Made by a program: the position numbers and the translations under genes
The notes under the pieces: generated by a model
What the model was told of the DNA's origin: nothing
The model's database searches: none
Seen by the model: the letters and a program-made list of their open reading frames with translations, nothing else
Shown: positions 34,689 through 42,232 of the stretch, in pieces
Layout of the letters: each line of letters opens with the position of its first letter
How positions within the stretch are numbered: position 1 is the stretch's first letter
Virus record (IMG/VR): IMGVR_UViG_3300034105_001504
Coordinates: 1 to 58,454 of that record
Length of the DNA: 58,454 bases
Source: a virus
Reading direction: 5' to 3' (one strand)

Positions 34689-36146
34689 ATGTGTGGAATA
34701 ATAGGTGGTAACTGGTTTACATCTAAAGAGCAAACCTTTACCCAATTAAATAAAATAATTCATAGAGGCAGAGATGCTTCTCAAGTAGATGTTGTAGATG
34801 ATTTTTATATCGGACACAACCGCCTTTCAATACAAGATTTATCGTCATCTGCAAATCAACCAATGTGGAATGACGATAAATCAGTTTGTATTGTGTACAA
34901 TGGTGAGTTATGGGAAAGTGATTACACAAAAAAATTAGAGGAAAAAATTTCACTCCCTAGAAAAACAAAATCAGATACAGAAATAATTTTAAATGCATAC
35001 TTACAATTTGGAGTTGAATCATTCATTGAATTGGATGGTATGTTTTCTTTTTGTATAGTCGATAGTAGAATTAATACTGCATTTATTGTAAGAGATTATG
35101 TTGGTGAATTACCTTTGTGGTATGCAATTGATAATGATGGTAAGTTAGTATTCGCATCAGAAAAAAAAGGATTACCAACCGCAGATTTATACGAAAAACA
35201 AGTTAAGACAGTTTATCCTGGAACTTATATAGAATACAATTATAAAACATTAGAGAATAGTATTAAAACATACTACACTTTACCAACTGAAATTATAAAT
35301 GATGATAGAGAAACTATTATTAAAAATATTAGGAAACAATTAGATGAAGCGGTAAAAGTAAAAATGGTTTCTGATGTTCCTATTTGTACAATTCTTAGCG
35401 GTGGTATTGATAGTGTAATTATAACCTACTTACTTTCTAAAATAAAACCTGATATAGAAGCGTTTGTGGTATCAATGGGTGATGGTAATACAATAAACGA
35501 TGATATTAAATACGCAAGAATTGCAGCTAAAGAATTTAATGTAAAACTACATGAAATTATATTAACAGAAGATGATGTTATAAATGCAATTGATGAAACT
35601 CTTTATGTTATTGAACAAGACCGTTGGCAAAACTTAGGTAGTGCAATTGCTCAAGTTGCATTAGGAAAAAAGATAGACGAGTTGGGATTCAAAGTAGTAT
35701 TCAGCGGAGATTTATCAGATGAGATTTGGGGAAGTTATGGTCACATCCAAGCATTTCATTATAAGCCGGATGATTATGATAAGGCAAGGCGGAAATTAGT
35801 AGAGGATGTGCATAAAACAAATTTCTTAACTACCAATCAATCTATAATGTGGGGTGGGACAGTTGAAGTTCGTACACCATATAGTTGGAGACCATTTGTA
35901 GAATATAGTTTAAACATCCCACCATTATATCAGAAAGAAAAAGGACATATGAAACCACTTTTAAGAGCAGCTTTTAGTGGCGAAATTAGTGATGAACTAC
36001 TTTGGAGACCTAAAGTTTTTTTTGCAAAGGGAGCAAGGACGGGTGAATTGATAGAAAGCCGTAAGGATATTTTGAAATCTAAACTAAAAGAGTTATATTT
36101 GTATAAAGACACTCTAAACCTAAATAAATTTTTTGAATATGCTTAA
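34689..36146 (+). CDS. asnB: Asparagine synthase (glutamine-hydrolysing)
   Basis: A 485-aa protein with both AsnB domains. The glutaminase domain has catalytic Cys2 (MCGIIGGNW), HRGRDASQVD, GHNRLSIQDL and VYNGELWESD. The synthetase domain has the PP-loop CTILSGGIDSVIITYLL at ~235, VFSGDLSDEIWGSYGH and VEVRTPYSWRPFVEYSLNIP. Known reaction: Asp plus Gln plus ATP to Asn. In phages AsnB-like enzymes may instead amidate a sugar, peptidoglycan or DNA precursor. GNAT, methylase and SGNH genes follow with overlaps or tiny gaps, suggesting one modification pathway. Confidence 0.9.
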   Translation: MCGIIGGNWFTSKEQTFTQLNKIIHRGRDASQVDVVDDFYIGHNRLSIQDLSSSANQPMWNDDKSVCIVYNGELWESDYTKKLEEKISLPRKTKSDTEIILNAYLQFGVESFIELDGMFSFCIVDSRINTAFIVRDYVGELPLWYAIDNDGKLVFASEKKGLPTADLYEKQVKTVYPGTYIEYNYKTLENSIKTYYTLPTEIINDDRETIIKNIRKQLDEAVKVKMVSDVPICTILSGGIDSVIITYLLSKIKPDIEAFVVSMGDGNTINDDIKYARIAAKEFNVKLHEIILTEDDVINAIDETLYVIEQDRWQNLGSAIAQVALGKKIDELGFKVVFSGDLSDEIWGSYGHIQAFHYKPDDYDKARRKLVEDVHKTNFLTTNQSIMWGGTVEVRTPYSWRPFVEYSLNIPPLYQKEKGHMKPLLRAAFSGEISDELLWRPKVFFAKGARTGELIESRKDILKSKLKELYLYKDTLNLNKFFEYA

Positions 36147-36660
36147 CTTTGTAAAAGCAGAACGAGGTACAAATGAAATGATTGTAGCCACAAATCAGGC
36201 TATGGCAATTATAGATTTGTATCCAGAAATATTTCCACACTTATATAAGCAAGGTTATAAACTTGAAAAATATATTAAGAAAGGTAATATTATATTGCAA
36301 GATGGGGTTGTAATTACATTTAGTAAATACAAAGGACATGGTAAGATGAGTAGAAACGCAACCACTTATAAAAAAAGTGGTGATTTTATTTTACATCAAA
36401 TTGCAAATATCGACCAACACAATGGAAATGCTAAAAAGATTTTATTTGAGTTTATAGAATATTGTAAATCACAATACGCAGAAAATTTATTTCTGACAGT
36501 TAGAAAATATAATGATAAAGCAGTTAACTTTTATTATAGAAATGGATTTGTAAAAGATTCAGATATAGTTTGGACAAGTAAAAAAGATGGTATCATCCCT
36601 GGAATAGTTTTTAGATTAAGACTAGTTGCAGACAAAAACATAGAAACAATATGTATTTAG
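36139..36660 (+). CDS. GNAT-family acetyltransferase-like protein
   Basis: A 173-aa protein. The ATG at 36139 overlaps the asnB stop by 8 bp; an upstream TTG is less likely. It contains LHQIANIDQHNGNAKKILFE (acetyl-CoA loop region with helix), FIEYCKSQYAENLFLTVRKY and NDKAVNFYYRNGFVKDSD, the last being the GNAT 'N..A..fYek.GF' motif. The canonical Q/R-x-x-G-x-G/A is replaced by QHNGNA. Substrate unknown. It sits inside the asnB-methylase cluster. Confidence 0.7.
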   Translation: MLNFVKAERGTNEMIVATNQAMAIIDLYPEIFPHLYKQGYKLEKYIKKGNIILQDGVVITFSKYKGHGKMSRNATTYKKSGDFILHQIANIDQHNGNAKKILFEFIEYCKSQYAENLFLTVRKYNDKAVNFYYRNGFVKDSDIVWTSKKDGIIPGIVFRLRLVADKNIETICI

Positions 36661-37883
36661 ATTATTTCGACCAGTTTAAAAATATGAAACCATATTTGCA
36701 TATTAATGCAGAACAATGGAAACATATTCAAACCACATTTGAGAAAGCAGATGTGTGTGAATCCTTAGCAAAATTAGCTATGGAATATCCTCTACCTTAT
36801 CAAGAAATTAGTGAAGATGATGCTCGTAAAGAATATTTAGCATTAAAGAAAACGAGATGGAACGAATTATTAAAAGATGATGAATGGTTTATTCGTAAAG
36901 CAGGTGATAGTAGATTTGGATTAGGTATAGAAGGTAAACAATTATATTTTAGACGAGTTAATACCGGAAACCAGGCATCAAACTATTTTCAACAAGCAAA
37001 TAGATGGGGTGTAGATGGGACGGTATCTCCTGGTCCAGATAGAACTTGGAGAACATATGAATTTATGGTTACACTAATGGGTGCAATGTATACTTTAAAG
37101 TTTGATGAAATTAATAGAGGTAGTTTAAGAGTAGCATTATCATTAAGAAAATATATTTGTTCTCAGTTTAAACCAAATGTAGCAAAAGCTTTATATGATT
37201 ACTTTAAAGCAGAAACTATTTTAGATTTTGCAGCAGGTTGGGGTGATAGAATGTGTGGGTTCTACGCAAGTGAAACTGGAAAGCATTATGTAGGTATTGA
37301 CCCGCGTAAAGAAAACCATCCTATTTATAGACAACAAGCAGAATTCTATGAAAAGAACAATGGATTTTTTGAAGTGGAGAAGCGAGCTGATTTTGTCGAA
37401 TCTCCTGCAGAGGATTTCGACTATGCTGGGTACGATAATTATTTTGATATTGCTTTTACCTCTCCTCCTTATTTTTCGGTTGAAAGGTATTCCTATGATG
37501 ATACACAAAGTTGGGTTAGATATAAAACGATTGATGAATGGAATGAACAATTCTTACACAAAGCATTAGGAAAGATTTGGAAAACACTTAAAAAAGGTGG
37601 TGTTCTAATTGTAAACATTGCCGATGTATATGCTTCATCAAAAGGAACGGATAAAGGTTATAGAGCAATCACTACTCCTATGAACGAATACCTTGAGAAA
37701 CAAGAGGGTGCAGAATACTTAGGCTGTATGGGTATGGAAATGGCAAAAAGACCTGGTAGTGCAGGTGCTGGGGCAATCATAGAGGGTGACGAGAGTAGAT
37801 ATACAGATGAAGCATTAGCAAAAGCAGCAGAAGCGGGTGATAAAACTTTTTGTGAACCAATGTGGGTATGGAGAAAAAACTAA
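36651..37883 (+). CDS. DNA methyltransferase-like protein with SPPYF motif
   Basis: A 410-aa protein. Residues 1-180 are an unknown helical domain (HINAEQWKHIQTTFEKADVC). The Rossmann methylase domain follows: ILDFAAGWGDRMCGFYASET (motif I at ~190), VGIDPRKENHPIYRQQ, and IAFTSPPYFSVERYSYDDTQ (motif IV, N6-adenine/N4-cytosine type) at ~270, then LKKGGVLIVNIADVYASSKG. It is a clear paralogue in layout of the gene at 51490. Possible role: self-modification of phage DNA against restriction. The start overlaps the GNAT gene by 10 bp. Confidence 0.78.
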   Translation: MYLDYFDQFKNMKPYLHINAEQWKHIQTTFEKADVCESLAKLAMEYPLPYQEISEDDARKEYLALKKTRWNELLKDDEWFIRKAGDSRFGLGIEGKQLYFRRVNTGNQASNYFQQANRWGVDGTVSPGPDRTWRTYEFMVTLMGAMYTLKFDEINRGSLRVALSLRKYICSQFKPNVAKALYDYFKAETILDFAAGWGDRMCGFYASETGKHYVGIDPRKENHPIYRQQAEFYEKNNGFFEVEKRADFVESPAEDFDYAGYDNYFDIAFTSPPYFSVERYSYDDTQSWVRYKTIDEWNEQFLHKALGKIWKTLKKGGVLIVNIADVYASSKGTDKGYRAITTPMNEYLEKQEGAEYLGCMGMEMAKRPGSAGAGAIIEGDESRYTDEALAKAAEAGDKTFCEPMWVWRKN

Positions 37884-37889
37884 ATACAA

Positions 37890-38630
37890 ATGAAAGTATT
37901 ATATACAAATGGGGATTCAGTTAGTTGGGGTTCAGAACTAAAAGATAGAACTAATCGTTTCTCTACATTGTTAGCCAAAGAAAAAGGATTGGTAGATTTT
38001 AATGTAGCAAGTAGTGGTATATCCAATGATAGAATTTATAGAAATACTTTACGAGATTTATGTAAGTTTGTTAATGGTGAGCCAATTTACAATGAAGAAT
38101 TAGGATATGTTAAAGTAGATGAGATGTTTGTATTGATTTCATTCACCGCACCTACTAGATTTGATTATTTTGATGGTGATGTGTTTATAAATGAAAGATT
38201 ATGGACACATAAAGATAAATGGGGTACAATTGATGAGACAAGATTAACAGATAGTAAGTATGTAATTCATCAAACACACTTAACTCCTTCATTACTAAGG
38301 GTATTTCATCAGATAATTTCTCTTAAATCATTTTGTGAAGCAAATAAAATACCTTATCTTTATGTAAATGCATTCTTTGAGTATGATGGGGATGAAATTA
38401 TGGTTCTAAATAAAGATATCAATACTGAAAAAGTAGCAAAACAATTTGATGATACGGATGATTACTTTGGGTTAGTAGATTTATGGAAACAAATTCCAAA
38501 AAGTTTTAAAGATATAAACCTAACAAAATATCTAAAAGGATTTAAGGATGATGGTATGTTTGAGGAAAGAGGACATCCATCACCAAAAGGACATAAAGAA
38601 ATAGTAGAATTATTAAAAAATAAAATTTAA
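37890..38630 (+). CDS. SGNH/GDSL hydrolase-like protein
   Basis: A 246-aa protein. The N-terminus VLYTNGDSVSWGSELKDRTN holds the GDS block with the catalytic Ser, DFNVASSGISNDRIYRNTLR the Gly block, and the C-terminus MFEERGHPSPKGHKEIVELL the catalytic His block; a preceding Asp/Glu is plausible. The family includes esterases and acetylhydrolases for sugars. It belongs to the asnB-GNAT-methylase group (6-bp gap). Two further SGNH-like proteins are encoded in the RNA region. The substrate may be host polysaccharide or a phage modification. Confidence 0.72.
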   Translation: MKVLYTNGDSVSWGSELKDRTNRFSTLLAKEKGLVDFNVASSGISNDRIYRNTLRDLCKFVNGEPIYNEELGYVKVDEMFVLISFTAPTRFDYFDGDVFINERLWTHKDKWGTIDETRLTDSKYVIHQTHLTPSLLRVFHQIISLKSFCEANKIPYLYVNAFFEYDGDEIMVLNKDINTEKVAKQFDDTDDYFGLVDLWKQIPKSFKDINLTKYLKGFKDDGMFEERGHPSPKGHKEIVELLKNKI

Positions 38631-38634
38631 ATAA

Positions 38635-39759
38635 ATGTTACATAAAGAGCAATACAAATTATATTCACCGGCACATGGTAGTGAGTTTCCTTCGGAGAAA
38701 TACATTTCAGAAAAGACAGGTAAATCTATTAATGTAGCATACTTTTCAAACAATGTAATATTTGATGATAGCGTTATACCATATCTGAAAGAGAAAGGAT
38801 TAACGTGTATACATGAAAAAAGGACATACTATGAACCAACTGATTATAGTATTACTGCAGTATATGAATATGTGAATAATGATGATTTAATATTAATTGG
38901 ATTTTCAAATAGGAACGATTCATATCCGGGTGACGAGGTAGATGATGATGAAGCGATTTTAAAAGCAAAACAAGCACCTTTGAAATTATGGATTCAATCA
39001 ACTTGTGAATTAGCATTGGTGTTTGAAATATTTCCTGAATTGAACAATTTTGCTAAGAAGGATATGAAAGGTAAGATTCATTTATTGAAATCTACATCAT
39101 ACGGATTTGAAACCGAAGCATTTGATTTGGGTAAACCTACAATTGATTTAGATTTGAATTATGGAACAGGTTTTAGTGATATGCATAATAATATTGTTGA
39201 TACTATACAAGGTAAGAATGATAATAATGCAAAGTTAGTTCTATTGCATGGACTAGCGGGGACAGGCAAAACAACTTATCTAAAATACTTAGCACATGAA
39301 TTAGGTAAGAAGGTTTTATTTTTACCACCTGTTATGGCAGAAAGTATTGTAAACCCAGATTTTGTTCCTTTCTTAATGGAGAACAAAGATTGTGTTTTGA
39401 TTATTGAAGATGCTGAGAAAGTAATCGGTGATAGACAAAATAGTGGTAGTTCAGTTGGTGTATCTAATCTATTGAATTTAAGTGATGGTATATTAGGTGA
39501 TATCCTAAATATCTATATAATAGCAACTTTCAATATGGATAAAGAAAAAATTGATAGTGCTTTATTAAGGAAAGGTAGATTGATTGCTGAACACAAATTT
39601 GGTAAGTTATCTTTTGAAGATACTAAAACTTTGTTAAAGAAGTTGAATAAACAAACCGAAGCTAAAGAAGGATTAACATTAGCGGAGATTTATAACATTG
39701 ATAATCAGCAAGATAAGACCAAAGATGAAAGGGTAACGATTGGTTTTACAAGATATTAA
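38635..39759 (+). CDS. AAA+ ATPase
   Basis: A 374-aa protein. Residues ~1-190 form an unknown N-terminal region with an acidic DEVDDDEAIL stretch. The AAA domain has KLVLLHGLAGTGKTTYLKYL (Walker A at ~205), CVLIIEDAEKVIGDRQNSGS (Walker B, IIEDAE), SNLLNLSDGILGDILNIYII and a sensor-1/arginine region (ATFNMDKEKIDSALLRKGRL). The LLRKGR-(L/M) ending resembles BCS1/FtsH-like AAA proteins. Its target is unknown. It is the last gene before the RNA region. Confidence 0.82.
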   Translation: MLHKEQYKLYSPAHGSEFPSEKYISEKTGKSINVAYFSNNVIFDDSVIPYLKEKGLTCIHEKRTYYEPTDYSITAVYEYVNNDDLILIGFSNRNDSYPGDEVDDDEAILKAKQAPLKLWIQSTCELALVFEIFPELNNFAKKDMKGKIHLLKSTSYGFETEAFDLGKPTIDLDLNYGTGFSDMHNNIVDTIQGKNDNNAKLVLLHGLAGTGKTTYLKYLAHELGKKVLFLPPVMAESIVNPDFVPFLMENKDCVLIIEDAEKVIGDRQNSGSSVGVSNLLNLSDGILGDILNIYIIATFNMDKEKIDSALLRKGRLIAEHKFGKLSFEDTKTLLKKLNKQTEAKEGLTLAEIYNIDNQQDKTKDERVTIGFTRY

Positions 39760-39809
39760 TATATATAACTGATTGATTATCAGCAAGTTATAACAAACTT
39801 CCTAAAATA

Positions 39810-39841
39810 TTTGGTAGATTGAAATAATTGTTGTATCTTTA
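39810..39841 (+). promoter_or_regulatory. Promoter for the tmRNA
   Basis: TTTGGTAG with TTTG at 39810-39813, a 20-bp spacer and TATCTTTA (39834-39841). The tmRNA 5' end lies 21 bp after the box, leaving a short leader for RNase P removal. Confidence 0.75.
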
Positions 39842-39861
39842 ATTAAGTTCATTGAAATAAT

Positions 39862-40235
39862 GGGGATGCTTTGGAATTGATTGCAATGAGAATTGTAGTA
39901 TCACACGTAGAGGTAAGTGCTAGAAACTCTTTAAAACTGCACAAAACAATAACTGACGAAATGTCAACTATGACCTTTGATTCCTTAATGGATTTCATCG
40001 GTGCCGATTACGCTGTAGCAGCATAATTACTCCCGTACACATCATGGGACAATTAAATAGAATGTGAAATCGTTTTCTTTGTTATTTCAAAACAAAGTGG
40101 TGGACCGTTGTACTAACCATACAGCCTCAATTCTTTTGAAAAGTTAGTAAGATTAAAACTTTATTCTAAACGTGTGACATGCTGGTATTATGATTACTTT
40201 GTAAGACAAGGGTTCGACTCCCTTCATCTCCACCA
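39862..40235 (+). ncRNA. ssrA: Transfer-messenger RNA (tmRNA) encoded by the phage
   Basis: A 374-nt gene. The acceptor is GGGGATG (39862-39868) paired with CATCTCC, followed by an encoded ACCA ending at 40235. The T arm is AAGGG-TTCGACT-CCCTT. An internal tag frame ends ...GCC GAT TAC GCT GTA GCA GCA TAA (stop 40024-40026), giving a C-terminal ADYAVAA that closely resembles the canonical ...NYALAA degron. By alignment with the Bacteroidetes 'AACTGGCGAA' resume site, translation probably resumes at GAC (39955), so the tag would have about 23 residues beginning DEMSTM. A small hairpin follows the stop. It has its own promoter. Role: trans-translation, tagging stalled products for proteolysis. 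Confidence 0.93.
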
Positions 40236-40239
40236 ATAT

Positions 40240-40312
40240 CGCGATGTAGTAGCAGAGGTAGCTCGCTAGGCTCATAACCTAGAGGTCGGAAGTTCGAATC
40301 TTTCCATCGCAA
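40240..40312 (+). tRNA. tRNA-Met(CAT), initiator-like
   Basis: The anticodon loop is CTCATAA on the stem CTAGG/CCTAG. The acceptor CGCGATG pairs with CATCGCA except for C1 x A72, the mismatch that marks bacterial initiator tRNA. Only two of the three initiator G-C pairs are present in the anticodon stem. The D stem is GAGC-like with one bulged T. The T arm is GGAAG-TTCGAAT-CTTTC. No CCA is encoded. Confidence 0.85.
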
Positions 40313-40316
40313 CAAA

Positions 40317-40394
40317 TGTTAGGGTTGAAGCCATCAACTAATAAAACCGATTGAGTGAGGTGTTCGACACCGAAGAAAGCCGGATATCCTAACA
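40317..40394 (+). ncRNA. Compact structured RNA, unknown class
   Basis: A perfect 7-bp closing helix (TGTTAGG / CCTAACA) encloses two perfect hairpins: GTTGA-AGCCA-TCAAC and GGTGT-TCG-ACACC. The length (78 nt) and acceptor-like helix suggest a tRNA-derived RNA, but no anticodon arm or T arm exists. It could be a decayed type II tRNA or a separate RNA class. Confidence 0.5.
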
Positions 40395-40414
40395 AAATAA
40401 AAAACCCAAAGAAA

Positions 40415-40446
40415 TTTGGTAGATTGAAAAACTTATCGTATCTTTA
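40415..40446 (+). promoter_or_regulatory. Bacteroidetes-type promoter in RNA region
   Basis: TTTGGTAG with TTTG at 40415-40418, a 20-bp spacer and TATCTTTA (40439-40446). The expected start (about +4) falls at the foot of the small hairpin RNA below. Confidence 0.7.
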
Positions 40447-40451
40447 ATTTA

Positions 40452-40499
40452 TAAGATTGGAACTTATAGGTGATGAAAGATACTCGGTATTCAATCTTA
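40452..40499 (+). ncRNA. Small hairpin RNA directly after a promoter
   Basis: A perfect 8-bp closing helix (TAAGATTG / CAATCTTA) contains a small ATAC-TCG-GTAT hairpin. It begins 6 bp after the -7 box, so it would form the very 5' end of the transcript. It may be a stability cap or a leader of the large RNA downstream; no terminator follows. Confidence 0.45.
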
Positions 40500-40519
40500 G
40501 GAAAAAAAGTTTACAAATA

Positions 40520-40551
40520 TTTGGTACTTTGAAAAAATTATCGTATATTTA
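40520..40551 (+). promoter_or_regulatory. Promoter of the large ornate RNA
   Basis: TTTGGTAC with TTTG at 40520-40523, a 20-bp spacer and TATATTTA (40544-40551). It drives a ~1-kb stretch without a credible protein gene. Confidence 0.72.
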
Positions 40552-40557
40552 TAAAAC

Positions 40558-41597
40558 AATAGGGTAACACCTAAAAAGTTCTTTACATTATTGAAAATAT
40601 TTCACATAGTAAGTTTATCTTACATAGTGAATAACGGCCGCATATGGTCGGTAAATAAACTTGGAAACAAGGATAAAGTGGGTGTATTAAGTGATACATC
40701 TGCGGTTACTTTCCCCGTAAGGAGAGACTAACTCAAGTATGCAAGTGGGATATTATTTAGGCTTTGTACGAAAGGGTAACACTATATCGGAACAGTCAGA
40801 ATAATTGGGGTATTATAGATACTCTAATTGAGGTGGGAACACCAATAAGAATAACCCATAGAATATCAGTAAGAAATGTAGACTTAATCCCTCTACATCA
40901 TTGCGGTATTCATTATCAGAGTGGTCTTAACATCAAACCATCCGAAAGGACGTAAGATAAGACTGTGTACAGGTGGTGCTGTTACTATCCTTTGAACTAG
41001 TTTACCAAAACTACTCAATGAAGATGACTCAAAATAACGCAGTAGGGATATTGCATCGGGTAGTTTAGTATTCTCTCGACCAAAAGTTGGGGGAGCTAGT
41101 GGTAAACCACTACCTGAATAATTCTATAAACTAAAACTCAATTTTTACTTCGGTGTAAAAACTACAATTTAAAAATTAAGCTTAAGTGTTTACCAGTTGC
41201 AGGTGAAAGGTGTGTACATAGTTAAGAGCTGTTCTTAGCCACGATACTTCCGCAAGAAGTCTGTGATTCTATCGAAAGGTTTCTAATTCCGCAAGAATTA
41301 ATTAGGCTGCGAGGCTTGAAGAAAATGATTAAGTAGAGAGTAATCGGCAACTTAAAGACTGATAGTCTTAAATCATCCACATTGAATTGGTACTACTCAA
41401 AAGGTAGTGGAAACGGAAGGAACTAATAATCTTTCTAAAGCTGGTTCACAATATGGAGTATTCTCATCCCTATTTTATTTTATCATAATGGTTAATGTTG
41501 GTTCGATTCCAATAATGATAGCAGAGTAATTCATCGAGGCTAGTATTAACCGGAGCATGACTTGACGTGGCGTATTTTGAAGATTGATTACTTTTTT
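40558..41597 (+). ncRNA. Large (~1.04 kb) ornate structured non-coding RNA
   Basis: The stretch has its own promoter, no convincing protein gene and dense helices. Examples: AAGTTTAT 40611 / ATAAACTT 40655 around CGGCC/GGTCG; GGTGTAT/ATACATC (40681-40700); GGTG-GGAA-CACC (40832-40843); ATGTAGA/TCTACAT (40876-40898); GTCTTA/TAAGAC (40924-40963) around TCC-GAAA-GGA; TTTTTAC-TTCGGT-GTAAAAA (41142-41161); two CGCAA-loop hairpins (41246-41260, 41284-41300); AAGACT-GAT-AGTCTT (41355-41369). GTTTACC 41000 / GGTAAAC 41101 and GGTAGT 41059 / ACTACC 41109 interlock as a pseudoknot. AGTAAT 41525 / ATTACT 41587 closes the end before a T run. Size, tetraloops, pseudoknot and tRNA-cluster position in a phage resemble the GOLLD and ROOL classes; I cannot assign it to either by sequence. 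Confidence 0.72.
41481..41520 (+). other. tRNA-like minihelix (acceptor plus T arm) inside the large RNA
   Basis: TATCAT (41481) pairs with ATGATA (41515-41520) around a perfect T-arm hairpin TTGG-TTCGATT-CCAA (41498-41512). TTCGATT is a canonical T loop and also occurs in several tRNAs of this cluster. There is no D or anticodon arm. Confidence 0.6.
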
Positions 41598-41605
41598 AAT
41601 TCGAT

Positions 41606-41615
41606 TATATTTATA
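41606..41615 (+). promoter_or_regulatory. Late-type TATATTTATA box
   Basis: A perfect lone box after the end of the large RNA and 5 bp before a short ATG frame; it could drive the tRNA array late in infection. Confidence 0.45.
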
Positions 41616-41619
41616 ACAA

Positions 41620-41688
41620 ATGAAAGCATTGACATTACATACACTTTGTAGCACACCGAATCAGATTTGGGGTAGCAGAGATATGTAA
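41620..41688 (+). CDS. Possible 22-aa leaderless ORF
   Basis: MKALTLHTLCSTPNQIWGSR plus two residues, starting 5 bp after a TATATTTATA box, the same spacing as leaderless genes here. There is no other support; it may be chance. Confidence 0.25.
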   Translation: MKALTLHTLCSTPNQIWGSRDM

Positions 41689-41719
41689 AGTTAGGCTAGA
41701 TTTATATTAAGAATTTTAG

Positions 41720-41751
41720 AAAACCCTGACTTTAATTAGTTGGGGTTTTTT
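41720..41751 (+). terminator. Strong terminator between the large RNA and the tRNA array
   Basis: A 12-bp stem (AAAACCCTGACT / AGTTGGGGTTTT with two wobble pairs), loop TTAATT, followed by T6 and a further T5. Confidence 0.9.
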
Positions 41752-41757
41752 GTTTTT

Positions 41758-41829
41758 GGGATGGTAGCTCAGCGGCAGAGCAGATGACTGTTAATCATCA
41801 GGTCGAGATATCGTAATTCTCCCTTCCCT
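41758..41829 (+). tRNA. tRNA-Asn(GTT)
   Basis: Anticodon arm GATGA-CTGTTAA-TCATC; D stem GCTC/GAGC; acceptor GGGATGG/CCTTCCC with one T-T mismatch. The T loop is ATCGTAA instead of TTCRA and the T stem has one mismatch, so the gene may be decaying. Trailer TCAA. Confidence 0.8.
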
Positions 41830-41847
41830 CAATTGTTTATTTGATAT

Positions 41848-41920
41848 GCAGATGTCGTATAATGGTTCATTACTCCTTCCTTCCAAGTAGGAGACGGAGG
41901 TTCGATTCCTCTCATCTGCT
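41848..41920 (+). tRNA. tRNA-Gly(TCC)
   Basis: Acceptor GCAGATG/CATCTGC is perfect; anticodon loop CTTCCAA on CCTTC/GTAGG with one T-T mismatch; T arm GGAGG-TTCGATT-CCTCT. No CCA; trailer CAAA. Confidence 0.88.
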
Positions 41921-41930
41921 CAAACGGTTA

Positions 41931-41996
41931 CCAATCCGGAACACGCCTGGAAGTTTAGTGTATTAGCACACCAGGAAATGGTGATAACAAAATTGG
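41931..41996 (+). ncRNA. tRNA-sized structured element without T arm, possibly decayed tRNA
   Basis: It fills the only large gap in the first tRNA run. CCAAT (41931) pairs with ATTGG (41992); CCTGG/CCAGG encloses a D-arm-like GTG-TATTAG-CAC. An AGGAAAT loop could be a former GAA (Phe) anticodon, but U33 and the T arm are missing. Confidence 0.4.
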
Positions 41997-42000
41997 AAAT

Positions 42001-42072
42001 TGTCGGATGGTGTAATTGGCAGCACAATAGATTTTGATTCTATTAGTTTTGGTTCAAGTCCAGGTCCGATAA
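42001..42072 (+). tRNA. tRNA-Gln(TTG)
   Basis: Anticodon arm ATAGA-TTTTGAT-TCTAT; acceptor TGTCGGA/TCCGATA; D stem GTG/CAC; T arm TTTGG-TTCAAGT-CCAGG. Trailer CAAAA after A73. Confidence 0.9.
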
Positions 42073-42077
42073 CAAAA

Positions 42078-42151
42078 TGGGAATTAGCGTAGTCCGGTAT
42101 CGCGCTAGCTTTGGGAGCTAGAGGCCGTAGGTTCGAATCCTGCATTCCCAA
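42078..42151 (+). tRNA. tRNA-Pro(TGG)
   Basis: Anticodon arm CTAGC-TTTGGGA-GCTAG; acceptor TGGGAAT/ATTCCCA is perfect; T arm GTAGG-TTCGAAT-CCTGC. Trailer CATA after A73. Confidence 0.93.
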
Positions 42152-42156
42152 CATAT

Positions 42157-42229
42157 AGGAATATAACTCAGCTGGTAGAGTGCTAATCTGATACGTTAGA
42201 TGTCACAAGTTCGAATCTTGTTATTCCTA
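42157..42229 (+). tRNA. tRNA-Ile(GAT)
   Basis: Anticodon arm CTAAT-CTGATAC-GTTAG; acceptor AGGAATA/TATTCCT; D stem ACTC/GAGT; T arm ACAAG-TTCGAAT-CTTGT. Trailer CAAA. Confidence 0.93.
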
Positions 42230-42232
42230 CAA

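Noticed and set aside
40317-40394. Hammerhead ribozyme
   Set aside because: TGAGTGA, a hairpin and GAA occur in order, but the CTGANGA core and cleavage-site context do not fit.
40764-40955. 63-aa frame inside the large RNA
   Set aside because: It overlaps several perfect helices, has a weak start and no family-like sequence; the RNA explanation fits better.
41200-41600. RNase P RNA
   Set aside because: GGTGAAAGGTG...TTAAGAGC recalls conserved RNase P segments, but the P4 strands (GAGGAAAGTCC and ACAGAA-type) are missing.
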